NCBI RefSeq assembly: GCF_018691265.1
Contig: NW_024881299.1
Coordinates: 253,045 to 317,044, forward strand
From: Tyto alba
Taxonomy: Eukaryota; Chordata; Aves; Strigiformes; Tytonidae
DNA length: 64,000 bases
Reading direction: 5' to 3'
The notes under the pieces are model-generated. The model ran no database searches. It was not told the origin of the DNA and saw nothing but the letters and a program-made list of their open reading frames with translations. Shown piece after piece: positions 34,519-47,636 of this stretch. The position numbers were made by a program, and so were the translations under genes. Position 1 is the first letter of the stretch. Every line of letters begins with the position of its first letter.

Positions 34519-37500
34519 TTAAGATAACGTATCAGTTGTTAAAAAGGTTGTGTTGGTTGGAGTCACTTTTTCACAATCCAAATCTACAACAGTTTTTCCT
34601 TTGATGGAAGAGCCCGAGCATTCCTGGTGCAAACTTTCCCGCCTCTCTGCAAGTTTAGAAGTGGACCGAGCCATCGAGCCACTTTGGCTTCCATTGGTTT
34701 GAGAGCAGACATTACTAACTTTAGTAGTTTTATTTTTGTGGTGGTTGTTGTAGACTTTATATTTCATGAGGAGGATGAAGATGAAAACGAGAACTGAAGC
34801 CACAATGATACCCCCAATAATGATGATCATGGTTCCTCCAAGAAACTGCGCGTGAAGGGATCGGCACTGTTTGTATTCTTCCTGGGTCGTGAACTGCACG
34901 CATCCGATCACTCTGGTTGCGGTCAAGGATGTCAATCCATCATCATAAACAGCAAGAACACAGAGGTCGTACTCACGTCCTGCAACCAGATCAGTCAAGA
35001 AGAAGGATTTACTAGCAGCTGGGATCATCCTGGAAGAGAAAATGAGTACAGTAAACATCCGAGTTGATCGAGCCTACGGAGAGCTCTCTTGACTCTCGGT
35101 GCCACTGTGAGGACACGAACAGAGCAGAAGGCGAGCGTGGCAACCGGACCAGGCAGCAAAACTCTACCATTCTCTAGGTTACTTGGTAGGGGTGGAAGAC
35201 ACAGATTTTAGCAATGATAGTACCTTTACCTTGGCCATTTCAAAGAAACACGGGCTAGAGTGCACATGCCTACCAATGGCCGGAGGAGAAGTCACGCTTG
35301 CTCTATTGTTTTGATCGGCCTTTTCTTAAATTTCCAGTTTCAAAATGAAAGGGTGTGACATGCCCTGTGCAGAAGGGAATATGGTCAGCCTTTCAAAAAA
35401 CATAAAGGAACTGGAGCAACAAACTTAGGGAGTTAAGTGGCAGAAAAGGATGAAATGAAACACTTTAAAGTGTATTTTAGTAATTTTACACCCACAGGAG
35501 GCACATTTTGAAGATCAAGGGAACAAAGCAAATTCAAACCTTTGGTCCACAGATTAACCTTATTTCCATCTTCTAACAGCTCCATGATGCTCAGTGTCTC
35601 GTAATCAGGTGACTGGTAAGAACCATCAGAGCAAAGAACACGCGCTCGCCGCTAAGTGGTGTCTTTTGTAGCCCAATAACAGCACGTTCTAACTCCCTTA
35701 CCCTGATTGACCCCCAACATTGAGATGGTTTGACTTCCTCTCCTTGATGCAACCCTGACGTTGGGCCTGTTCAATGTCAACTCCAAATATTCCTTCAGCG
35801 GAAGGTAGCGCTGGTACTACATTGACACGAGAAGGATCCCAGAAGAAGACCTCTACGTTATGTTACAAATTCCCACAGGCCCCAGTCGTGACCATACGAA
35901 TCGCAATGTCATTGCAGAGCAACTCTCCACACGTTTGGCTCGGATTCCTCACTGGAGTCACCTAATTCTGCTGCAGAGGAGTCCGTGAAACCACCTTCCT
36001 TTGTAGCGGGCGGGCACGTGGCCTTCTGGCCACAAAGGCAGTGGTGAAGACTAACCACTTGTCACCCAGCCTTTTCCAAGTAGTCGTCCATAGGACTAAT
36101 GCTTAGGCTGGAAAGAAAGAAGAGCTCAGCCTTGAAAAGAGCATTGTCCAAACACAGGGCTGCTCCCACTTCATTTATAACAACTGAATTTCCGTGACTA
36201 TGAGAAAACAGAACCGCTCCCTTCTCGATGTACATGCCCCACCACAAGTTCATAGAAACACTAAAGGAGACCCCCCCCCTCGCCCCGAGATCTCCTGCCC
36301 AGCTCCCCACACAGAGCACTACTGGTGCAATCAGCGGATCGGGCCGACCGCACTTCTGCCCAGCCAACACCTGAAAAACCTTCCATGAGCTCTCCAGGCA
36401 CCATTCCAGAATTCACCTCCTAAATGTTTTTCCCCAAATGTCCTATCTGAATTTCCCAAACCACGCCTCATAGCCATTGCCCCAGCCTTAATTTATAACA
36501 GCAGCTTCACAACCTCCACAGAATCTGGCCCCACGTTGGCTTTTAAGGCTATCGAGATTTTTTTTACTGCAGGAAAAACAGGGTTTGGGAGGAAACTACA
36601 CAGAGATACGTTAGTCAAATTGAAACATCCAAGCAATTCCTAGCGCGTACTTAACGAGAAATTTAATCCAACGTTAATGTAGGAGGAAACACGCAAAGAT
36701 GGGAACCGCTGCAGACCAGCAGAACAAGCCCTTGAAGTTCCCGACGGCCGGTGCTGTCCGTTCCGCGCGGGGGCCACGCCGAATGAGGCCTGCCAGCGGC
36801 AGGCGATAACAGCAGTCAGCCCTGCCCTACCAGCACCACGCTGGGGAACGAGCGTTTCGTCGTGATCGTTGCTCTACAGTTACACGTCTCCTACAGCAGC
36901 TGGCCCGAGCCCTCCAGCTATGTCGTGCTCCCTGCTTTTTCCTTTCTCCCACGAGTCTAATTCGGCAATGTCATTATCTAACGTTACACCACGTCACAGA
37001 AAACACCAAGGTTGTGCTGTCTCACTGGGCCAGGGCCCCAGACAGCAATTCACTGGCCCCTGGCTTTTCCAGGCACAGCTTTGGGCAGGGCGATTCTTCC
37101 CCACTCTCCGCGTGAACGTGGCCCGCAGTGTGGCTGGTGCTCCGCAAAGCACCGCTCAGTTTGCTCTGTGGCTTGACATTCGCCTTCCTAAAACACGCAA
37201 CATTATCAATTATCGGACAAATATCTAACTAACTTCTCAGCCACATTTCATAGCGGCCAAACATGACAACACCGTGGCTCGGACTGGACTGCACTCCTCC
37301 CTCAGTACAAACACCGAGTTACACTGAAACTAAGCAGAAGGTTCTTGCTTGTCATACAGAGGGATGCGGCTGAGAAGGTGGGGAATTTAGTTGCCAGCCT
37401 TCAACACTATGAGGAACAGTCATGCCTCCCAGAGAAGAATACTGCTGGCACCTACATCCAACCACGGAGCAAAGTCTAAAATCACTTGACGTCAACAAAA

Positions 37501-40500
37501 CCATCTCCAAACCTCAGGGGACAATGTGTAAAAAATTAAGGAATGTCATAGAAAACCTCCGCAGGAGGCGACACCATTTTGAAGACCAGCTAAACAACAG
37601 GAATAGAAAGGAAACACCGTAGAGAAATCGTCTTTCTAGTCTCTAGGATTCTGCCCATCTGTGAGAGGGAGGTGTAACTGCAAAAATTGTGCAAAGTACT
37701 GTTTTCTAGCTTGATGTCCCTGTTATTTGCCTTATTCAGAAGCCTTTGATGCTCGTTTTTCTTCTTTCAAACAACTTTCTGCATTGCATTATTGTCAGGA
37801 TTATTCGATGAAGGGTTCGGTATTGAAATTTGCTCCATTTCCATGGGAAGCTAGGTACTGCATATGCTGTATTTACAGTGTGCCCATCAAAAAAAAGGTT
37901 CTAAGCGAAGGTCTTTCTGTTCTCCCGTGCAAATCTTCTGTACAAATGTTCAATAAGACCAAATAGATATTTGATTTCTATCAGCTTTTCCGGTAGTACA
38001 AGGCTATTTTCAGCTCCATGAATACAGAGAAGCGTATAGTTCTTGATAAGCTAGAAGATAAGGTTTCTTCGCTGGCTGAGCAGCTATTCACAGACACGTC
38101 TCCCAGGAAAAGTAGCTTTTTTGGAATGTTTAGGAAGTTTCGGGGAAACCTCTACAAATGAGTAAGGACAGCTCACAACTGATTGGCAGTCTGCCCGAGG
38201 CCATGTCAGGAGTTAACCTCTGCCTCTTTTCTCGCTTGTGCCTGCAGAACATTTACTTCTGGAGCAGAGCTCAGGCATCCCTATACCATTATTTACTTTA
38301 TTTCAGTAATGCTATAAATGATCGGATAGTGGTTAAATTCAATGAGCTTGACAAATTAGCCCAAGCTCGAGTGTAGCAGCTGTAACAAAGGCAGGTCTCT
38401 AGTGCCAGGCTGTGGCGAACGGGGAGGGTTTGTAGGAAAGGCCAGAAAGCCCGTGGGTGGACGTTGGGAGCAAGTGAATCTTCGGAAAGGTTTATCGATC
38501 CACCAGAACCCACTGACTGCAGTTTGGAGAACGGCGTCTTCAGAACGAACGCCTCCATTAACACTTAGTTTGACCTAATAACAGCGACTAGGTCGTAGGT
38601 TTGTTACGAAACATATTTGGGCTGCCGTAGGATCCTTGACAACCCCAAGTGAGGGGGATATAGGGGCACTCTGATTCTGAGCGGGGTAAAGCTTATCAAC
38701 CTCTCAGTGGAGTTACTCCATCTCAGACTCGGAGCTTGCAGCAAAGTCACTTAATTAAATAATTAGTTTGCACGAAAGACATTTCACAATAACGGTACAG
38801 AAACCAAAAACACATGTCTGCCAGGAGATTCTCAAATCTCCAGGAACACAAAATCCTCTCACTTTGCTATTCTTTTGGGGGGTTTAGGTTGGTTTTTTTT
38901 TTTTTTTTTTTTTTTTTGATTCTTCAAGAAATGTTATTATGTTATTTCACAATAACTACCCATCAGGTTTTTTCTCAAAACCCCCTCTTTATTTCTATTA
39001 GAGTTTCATCAGGAGCTAGCTTCCTATTACCCATAAAAGCTGCTGAAACTGTGGGTTTTAGACACAAATCCATCAAATAATTTTTTTGTAGCTGAAAGCA
39101 TACTACTTTTTCTCTTACATCCCTAATGTTAGAGAGTCCCCATGTGCTCAGTGTTGGCCCCCGAGCACCATCTTTCAAAGGGATCAATAGCAGAACAGCA
39201 ACTGTCAGATTTAAGCAAACAGTGCTAACGTAACTGGTTTAAGAGCACTAACATCTATAAGCCATAATCCGTGCCAGCATTTCCCTGCCATCTGTAGCCA
39301 GCCAGTAACAAGTAAAGCCCTTTAGTGAAAACTCAACTGTGAAATCTGCTCGCAAAACTTCTGACAAAACATCACTTTGTGAGATTGGAAATATTTCCTA
39401 GCAACATTGTCAACAACGAAATAAACCGAGCAGCTTGAAATAGAGATGGAGTTTTTCGTTTGGACTCTAATTGACGTGATGCTGTCCATAGGAAAACGTA
39501 ATACCGGGGCCAGACTGCCTCCAATCAGTAACTTTTACTTTGGCCCACCTCTCTGCCCCCAATCCATTGCCACCATTTCAAAAGATTGAAAACCAGAATG
39601 TCTTTTCTGCCATTTCAACTGTTCAACTGGGAGCAGAGGGGCGGGGGTGAAAGGAGGGGGGGAGCGCGAGGTGTTGGAGGGACCCCAGTGACAGGAGGTC
39701 TTTTGAACCGATTCTGTCAACCAACTCCTGAGCACCCAGTTTTCTCTGCTGATTAAAGGGATTAAAAAGCAATCAGTATAGAGCCTGTTTTTTCACAGAA
39801 ACTCCCACTGAGACCCAAATCTGATCTATGACATCTGTGGAGGTAAAACAACCCCCACCAAAGACCGTTCTAAGATGACATAAAATCCTAGACTGTTACT
39901 GAACCCAGGCTGCTGGCTGGATTTTTCAAAAGAATTATTTTCACATGGTTGGTGCTACAGCCTGGAAATGAAATGACCATGCACCAGAAGATATAGATAG
40001 TCGGGAAGTACTGATGGCAGGTTTCTTATTTATAGAGCTTTCACACAAATCATACCAAAATTTTCGATAGAGGCAATGACTGGAATGGATTCTTATTCAT
40101 ACTATCAAAAAAATCCCCACACACTTCTGCATCAACAGTACAAAAGGAACCAGGGATGTCTTCCTCCTCCAACAAAAAGCACAGCATCTTAAACACTTGG
40201 GGAACAAGACATTGATATTTCATGTTTGAATGGTCTCCCCATAATGCCACGAGCATCCATCATCTGTGTCTGCAGGGTTGTAGTTTTATAAACCACGACG
40301 CAGCTCTATCAGGTGGGCAGCCTCGATCACAAGGAGCGTGGGAAGGAGGGGAACGCCAGTGGAGGAGTGACCTCTGTGGTCTGAGGAATCCAGCTCGGTA
40401 AGGGTAATCCCGATTAACTCGGCACACAGTCAACTAGGCTTTTCCCCTGAAATCTGAAGGCTTTTCCCCTGAAATCTGAAGAAGAGGTTGCCTAGGAGAA

Positions 40501-43500
40501 ACTCCCTGAAGGAGCCTGGAATCTGCCACGATAACAGCTACGCTGCAAGATAAGGAAAAAAGCTACCAAAATTAAATCCAAAGAGAGGCAAGTCATCTGA
40601 TCCCCTGCATTTACAGATGTCAGATGGCCTCGGTATTTCTGCATATCCACTGGTGCATATCCTCTTTTTTGAGGAACGACTGCTGGCTAGGTGAAGAAAC
40701 TCCAACGTGACCGTTTGTCCAAGATTCCCTCCCGACGAACAGCCGCCGCTCCTGTGCGGATTTACTGGATACCCACAGCAGCCCCACATACTCCGGCGTC
40801 ACCACCGTGACTGCACACGCACACGATGACACGTTGCCCTGCCCGCCAGCCCGGGCCCATCCCTCCCGTGCATTTGCAGGGTCCAGCGTCTCGGGGGCAC
40901 CCAGAAAGGAAACACAAAGTCTCCCGGCACGTGCCTGACCGATGGGAAGCTACAAAACCCCTTTCAAACTTCGCTGTTTGAAATCTAGCATGGTCCCGAG
41001 GCTTTCCATTGCATTGCGCTGAACTAATTTGAGAATTTTTGAGCAGACGTAGCGTGGCTGATCCCAACTGCTTTTCACGCAACAGATGTAATCATTGCTA
41101 TATTGATCTGGCAACATATCACCTTTTCCCCAAGAGTGACAGCTCTGCCCTTTAAACAATGGTACTTTGTATTCCATATTAAAAGCGGTCTGCCGCTCAA
41201 TTTCTAAGTTTTTCCTCTCAACAGAGAAAACAAGGACATATTATCAGCAGTTTTATGCAATATATAGTCTCTCGATTATCTATAGAGAAGCATCACTATT
41301 AAATACTCATCTTCTAATTTATAGCATGTAGTTGCAGCTAATTAAAGTTAGATGATCACTAGCTATGAAAGATGCAATTCAATGCTTAGGAGACTATTGC
41401 CTTTGATGTTATGAGATCCAGCTTCTAATTGACTAGGACATCAATCAGATTGTTATGAAGCATTAGTAATCTGCTGCTTATATCAACTGTGGTAGGAACT
41501 GAAGTTTATCCAGCCTAGCTCACAAATACAAAATCAGGTTTCCTTACTTTGCTGGCCATTCGAGGAAGCACCAGCAGACAAAATAGGAGCGCTTGCAGTT
41601 CCCCTCAGGGGATTCCGAGCAGCAGTTGCTGCCCCACTTCTCTCTTGCACACCGAAAGAGGTGCCTTTTCATCTATACGCACGCACAGACACGGTTGCGC
41701 ATCATGCCAAAGCAGCAATAAAAATAAAAGAGTGTGGCTTCTCTCCCAGATCAATTATTGCTGTCTCCAGCTTGTATGATATCCGTCACTACTATTTGAG
41801 TATCGAAAGGTCATGTCCTGGGTTGAGTGAGTGGTGGAGTTTTTTGGTGGCAGGGGAGGACAAGTCCAGCTCCACGTCAGCTCCACTTCTGTTTGGGAAA
41901 TTGAGCCAATCGGCTGCGCCTCTGCGATAACGTATTTATGAAGGGACGTGGTGACGGGCAGTGGGGCTTGTGAGGAGGAGTTGCTGCAGCTGCATGAACA
42001 CCAAGGTCAGTGGAGGAACGGAGGAAGAAAGGAGGGGGGAGGTGTGCCGGAGCAGAGACCCCCCTGTATCCTGTGGGGAGACGGCAGGGCGGCCCCACCC
42101 TGCCACCCATGGAGATCTATGGTGGAGCAGACATTGATTTATGGCCTGTTGCTCCTGCTCGGATGATCAAGGTTCTGTGCCCGAAGAAGGCTGGGGTCTC
42201 ATGGGAAAAGGCAGCCCCGCTGCTGTAATTCAGTGCTGGGAGGATTGCAGCATGCGGGGGAGTCCCACGCCGGAGCAGCTCGGGAAGGGCTGCAGCCGTG
42301 GGAGGGAATCCAGTCGGAGGAAGTTGGTGACCCATGACGGAGCAGTGTGGGGAACGCTGCGGCCCGTGGGAGGGACTCATGTTGGAGAAAGTTTGTGGAG
42401 GACTGTCTGCTGTGAGAGGGGGACCACGATGGAGCAGGAGGAACAAGTTTTGGACACTCCCCTCACCGAAGATGAAGGAAGTGGCAGAGCTGACTGCACC
42501 CCCCATTCCCTGCCCCTGCGCCACTGGTATGTTCTGCTGGTATGTCTTCGCCAGGACTAGCACTGGAAACCTGGGCAGGACATTTGAACAACAGCAGCTA
42601 AACTAAAATTATAGTGCTGTGAAGCCCAAATCGCACAGGAACTGTAATCAGCATCAAGACTGTAAGCCGTTTAAAGAATACGGATCCATTTATATCTCAG
42701 AGAAGGAAAAGCCGCACAAAGTGGCTATTGCAATTCCTGATTCACCGTATACATGGCTGTACAACAGTTTCCAACCTTTCTTCTGCAAACAAACAAGGCT
42801 CTTACTTTCAATATTGATGCTTTCCGCAAATGGCTGCCTGCACCTTCATTTACTGATTCCGGATTGTTGCTACTCGTTTTGCCAGATGCTTCACTCTGAT
42901 GCAATTTCCTTCCTCCATAACTTATGTCTGCCTTGAATTCGGCTGACCCTTCTCCCAGGAGATTGGGCGGTGTGATGGTTTCCATTTCACAGAAAGAGAG
43001 GAGTTAAACGACTCGCCCGAGACAACAGCAACTGGCGGAGCCAGAAGCACAACTCCTATCTTCCTTTCCACGTTCACCGCTGGGAGAAACGCTGTGTGGC
43101 TGTGTGTCCGTGACTCTCCCAAACTGGGAACACCAAGGAGCAATTACGGTGCCCTTATGTGCAAGTGTACACAGGCGGCGTAGCCACGTGCAGGGCATAT
43201 ACGTTGTTCTCGCGTATGTGAACAGACAATCTGATTACGGTCCAAAGGGAAAATTAGGAAGAATATCATCTCCTTCCCTTTACTCCTAGGAGCGGCACAG
43301 ATGACTGCGCACTTACTCACAACTACCTATCTAGAGGGGGAAGGAAATGGAAAGGTGAGGAGAAATAAAGGAGTCAAAGGAGCAACTTAAATTCTCAAGA
43401 TAAAGGCAAGTTGCCATAGCAACTGCTCCTCCCCTGGCACCACTCAACTTGACGGAAGCGACAGGTTTCTGATGCACCGCTTAATACTTTTTCCAGGCAG

Positions 43501-46500
43501 CAAGCTGTCGCCTGCCAGAAACAAATTACGCACTGTGCTCCAGGTAGAGGGAAGCTTTTCACCTTCTGGAAAACTCCTCTGGCAGGGCTGAAGCGTTGCT
43601 ACTGCTGGGTATGCTACTACACATCTATTTACATCTGCATATATCGACAGACTGACTCCGTGAAGCCGGTGTTTATGTAGCTTACCAGAGACACGGAGTC
43701 TGAGAGGGGCCTTGACCGTGCAGAGGGTCAGCAAACAAATCCGGGGGCTCCTGCTTCTCCGGCACACATTAATGCGCTCGGCTTAAAACGCGCCGACATT
43801 TATAGCAGAACCCGAAGTAGCGTTTGTTCAGCTAACTACAAATGCAGAATTGCTGCCCAATTACCATTCCTCTCACTTTAGCTCAAAACTTCCTTTAAGG
43901 ATCTATATTTGATGATTACTCACTGTGGGAACTGAACGAGAACACACGAATTTTCATCTTTGAGACACCCATTATACTACGGTCTATTACATTGTATTAT
44001 TTGAAATAGCTGCTTGGTGATTTGAAGCATCAAGTATTTTGTGGCTTTGTTACCAACCTGAGCCTCTTGGTTAACAGGAATCTGAGCCGAGGAAGGGGCA
44101 TGGAAACATGGTATTCTTCCCCATTTCTTCGTTAGGAACGAGGCCATTCAGCAGCAGCAGTATTCAACTCTAGAGATTTATTAACAAGCTACCACATGAG
44201 TCACTCATTTATTTTTAGGGACTTTGGGAAGTTTAAAACTTGTCGAGAACTAATTGCTGCAATTGTATGAAGGCTGCCAAGTCGGCCGACCAGCTGTTAT
44301 GGCAAAGGATGAAAAATCCCATTAAACACCACTCATACTCCTGGCCGTGCCTGTGATGCACCTACCAGCTCTGGCTGCTTCTCAATTTCCTTGCTTTGCT
44401 TTACTTTCTAGTGGGAGAATTGAACAAAATCCCTTTAGAAACCCCAGTCACAGCTATTGAGACATCTCTGCTTCACATTTCCCTTAATTTCGCAACTTTG
44501 CAGTTCTTTCAAACAGCAATGTCACAAATGTTCTCACAGCTGACAATTAAATGAGGCTTCATCTTCCAGCCAGCTCCTCACCATCCCTGTCAGATACCAA
44601 CAAGGCATCCTCCCACCCCCTCTTGAGAGACCCTTGCTTACCCTCACCGAGTCCTCCTGCTTCCTTGCTAGCTCGTAGCCATGGCAACGGGAGGATGGAT
44701 GGCATCCTTCCTCAAAGAGACTCTGGGGATGGGCATTTTAACATGAGACTTCTGAAAATCCCAAGTGACATGTCTGTTTCGAGGACTTAACACAATTTTC
44801 ATACACAGTTCCGTGGGGGTTTTTTTTAGTTTTTTTTTTTTTTAACAAGAATTTGCTTGTATTTCACAGAATCCCAGAATCCCGGGTTGGAAGGGACCAC
44901 AAGGATCAGCTGGTCCAACGTTTCTTGGCAAAGGCCAGTCTAGACAAGGTGGCCCAGCACCCTGTCCAGCTGAATCTTAAAAGTGTCCAGTGTTGGGGAG
45001 CCCACCACTGCCCTGGGGAGATTATTCCAGTGGCTGATTGTTCTCATAGTGAAAAATTTTCCTCCTGCATCCAGCCAGAATGTCCCCAGGAACGACTGCT
45101 ACCCGTCACCCCTCATCTTTTCCATGGGACTCCTTGCAAAAAGGCAGTCTCCATCTGCTTTGCAGCCACCCTTGAAATCCTGGAAATAGGAAATCCCAGC
45201 GAACAACTATCCTGCATTCCTTTCCATAGGGGACTGCTTCCTAAAGCAGTATATTTGAACCCAAACTTTCAGCTATATTTCTGAAGCTCTTAGATGTCAT
45301 TCAGCTTTTGCTTACTCCACTCCAAACTTCAGCACAACCGGTGGCATTACATTAGAAGAATCATTATCGCTCAGCTAAGAGAAGTTACCATCCATATGAA
45401 GTACACAACTGTGAAACGTTAAATGTGAATCAAATGCTAGCTCCCTCTTTAAATGTCATTCTACTCCCCCTCCACTTAATCACAAACAAAAGCCTATGAG
45501 CAGAAAGGCAGACAATCAGAAACTCAACCACTCCCTGCACAGGGGCAGAGGCCATAAACTTAATCTGCACGCTGTCCACTGACAATATCAAATTGTTATT
45601 CCCAAATTTCCCCACATAAACTCCATCGGAGGAACGTGTGATCCACACAAAATACATAACCTAAAACTGCCTGTGCAGCGTCTGATTCATACCAGTCAGT
45701 TTTGTCCCCATGACACCACACAAGTGGAGAAAGGAAGCATGCAGCGACTGACGCGGGCCGAAGGTTTGGCATTACGCAGCACGGCTGAATCCATATAGGC
45801 AGAATGTTGCTTTGGGCATCTCAAATTTTTCTCTCTTCCCCATATTTTTAAGCAAAATAATTACACTTCATCAGCATAAAAGGTAACTAAGATCTCCATC
45901 TCAATTTCCTTAAATGTTAACAACTAAGATATTGCTCATCAGCTTCACTTGGTCCATTAAACTGGACTATGAAACTTAATTATGTCTGTAAAGAGTTTAG
46001 AGATCCTCAAGAGGCAGCACAGAAGCAGATGTATTATTAGTTTTAATAGTGTAACTCCTCAACAACGGGAGTTTAACGAGCAAAGTCTAAGCCAGCCATT
46101 GTCTCCTCATCCTCTCATTTGCAGTTACTGCTTGCAAGATAGCGCTCGTTACACGGCCTATGTCCAACTACGCTGCCCTTTTTTCTTACTCCCACCACCT
46201 ACTCCGCAGAGGTGTGAGCATGGATAAGCAAGCGGGGTTACCTGTACACCAGGATGTCGTCAGCAGAGCTGTTGTACTGAATCTGGAACATTCGGATCCC
46301 AGGGAGGTGATGCTGAGAAGGCCACTGGATAAGAGCAGAGGACGACGTCAGCTCAGCAACCACAACCACCTTCTCTTGCTGCGCCTTCGTTTCGTTTGGG
46401 AAGCTTGACTTGGCAGATATGAGAATATCTGAGGGGCCAGGCTCCGCATCTTTGTCGCAGTTGGTGCTGTTAGCAAGGTTAGGGTAGGGGGTAACGAGGA

Positions 46501-47617
46501 GTTCGACTGGAGCCGTCGACTCTCCCGCAGCATTTGATGCTATGCAGGTAAACGTGCCCTTGTCGGTCAAAGAAGTAACCAAAATATCCAGAGTACCATT
46601 CTCATATGAAGTCGTCCTAGATGTGTTAGACACCAGCTTCCCATCGGGTGCGATCCAGCGAACGTAGGGATCTGGGTCGCCGACAGCTTTGCACTTCAAA
46701 GAGATGCTTTGGCCTTCTGTCACTGTTAGTTTTGGGGTTCGGTGCGTTATCATTGGGGGCTCACAGACAAATTCCTCCTCTTTAATAGACCAAAAGTATT
46801 TGCCCATCAGCTCCGGGGGAGAGGCGCAGGTTTCTAGATCATCTTCTCTGGTGAGACGTCTCAGCCACACGAGTTCACAGTTGCAGTGCAGAGGGTTCCC
46901 TCCGAAGCTAAGCACCAGGGACGACAGCGGAGATCCTTTGGACTTGGCGTACACCGGTATTCTGGAAAACAAAGGATCAGGAGGGATCTTTTTCAGCTTG
47001 TTGGAGGTCATGTCTAGACGGGCAAGCTTGTGAAGGTTTGAGAAGATTCCCTCTGGCACAAACTCAATGAGATTATGATCCAAACTGACCGTGTTGACAT
47101 TAGAAAGTTTGGCAATCGTTTCCCAAGGAACGTTAACGAGATTGTTGTAGGACAGATCCAGGTCTTCAATTGTTTCAATAAAGTCATCCAACGACCCAGG
47201 AGAGATATAGTTTAATTGATTGTTACTGAGTATTAAATGCCGAAGGTTAATCAAACCTTTGAAATGATCTTCATTGATATAAGTCAGTCTATTACTATCC
47301 AAGTGTAAGGCATGAAGGCCTTTAAGATCAAAAAATGCATAAGGCATGATTTGACTTATTGTATTCCTCGATAGTGTCAAATGAATTAGATTGGTCATGT
47401 TTGCAAAATCTTTTCTCCTAAGTGTAGTGATAAAGTTATCCATTAACCTTAGTTCTGCTGTTCTCCTGTCAATACTGGGGGGCACAAAGAGAAGCCCCGT
47501 CTTCGTACAGAGAATTGTGAAGGATGGAGACAGGTTTTGACACATGCATCTTTTGGGACACATCATGGCCTTCACGGCTGTGCTAATAACCAGTAGATAG
47601 ACAACCAGCCTTTCCAT
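34519..47617 (-). CDS. LRFN3: Leucine-rich repeat and fibronectin type III domain protein 3 (SALM4), 2 coding exons
   Basis: Single-pass synaptic adhesion-like molecule of neurons. Exon A is 47617-46242 and exon B 35029-34519, joined in phase at an Arg codon (LVYR/MIPA), giving 628 residues, the human LRFN3 length as I recall it. Order: signal peptide ([17 protein letters not shown]), cysteine cap CPKRCMC, LRRs ([46 protein letters not shown]), LRR C-cap ([17 protein letters not shown]), Ig domain (LKCKAVGD...[11 protein letters not shown]), fibronectin III domain ending CVLAVYDDG, and a membrane helix at about 525-549 ([17 protein letters not shown]). The short tail has [12 protein letters not shown] and TVVDLDCE and ends without a PDZ-binding motif; absence of that motif separates LRFN3/LRFN5 from LRFN1, 2 and 4. 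LRFN3-like details: [34 protein letters not shown] 5' UTR exon start is visible at 47636 (CTCTTTAG acceptor). LRFN1 and LRFN5 are the next best matches. Confidence 0.88.
41814..42535 (+). mobile_element. ERVL-type avian LTR relic, 3' truncated
   Basis: Begins TGTCCTGGGTTGAG, as bird ERVL LTRs do, followed by a U3-like CCAATCGGCTGCGCC and a GATAACGTATTTATGAAGGG segment resembling the promoter. Characteristic repeated GGAGCAG / GTGGGAGGGACTCA blocks then run to GACTGCACCCCCATTCCC. The usual AT-rich end is missing. It lies inside the LRFN3 intron, opposite to that gene. No retroviral genes accompany it. Family assignment is from remembered LTR consensus. Confidence 0.65.
44873..45190 (-). mobile_element. 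CR1 LINE 3' fragment
   Basis: Reverse-complement CR1 tail: TCACAGAATCCCAGAATC, GGTTGGAAGGGACCACAAGG, GGCCCAGCACCCTGTCCAG and CCTTGCAAAAAGGCAGTCTC follow the CR1 order. The 8-bp-like terminal repeats at the left end mark the element's 3' end. It is decayed and lies in the LRFN3 intron, in the same orientation as the gene. Confidence 0.85.
45670..46200. other. Intronic DNA next to LRFN3 exon A
   Basis: Unique-looking AT-rich sequence without recognised features. Confidence 0.4.
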
Positions 47618-47636
47618 CGTAAGAAAAATGACAGAC

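Larger units (their letters stand above)
35030..46241 (-). other. LRFN3: LRFN3 intron (11.2 kb)
   Basis: AT-rich intron with donor GTAACC on the reverse strand at 46241 and acceptor TTCCAG ending at 35030. It contains the LTR relic (41814-42535), a CR1 fragment (44873-45190) and a 25-T run at 38893. No coding exon was recognised inside. A small GC patch lies near 36720-36800. Confidence 0.8.

Noticed and set aside
42010..42606. Overlapping open frames around 42.0-42.6 kb
   Set aside because: They lie in the LTR relic; no gag, pol or env-like sequence is present.
44853..45284. 143-codon open frame on +
   Set aside because: It lies over a reverse-oriented CR1 fragment and is in antisense to it.
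46238..47617. LRFN1 or LRFN5 instead of LRFN3
   Set aside because: The Ig/FNIII linker (ANSTNCD), [14 protein letters not shown], the DDILVYR/MIPA junction, TVVDLDCE in the tail, total length 628 and lack of a PDZ ligand all fit LRFN3 better, judged from remembered sequences.
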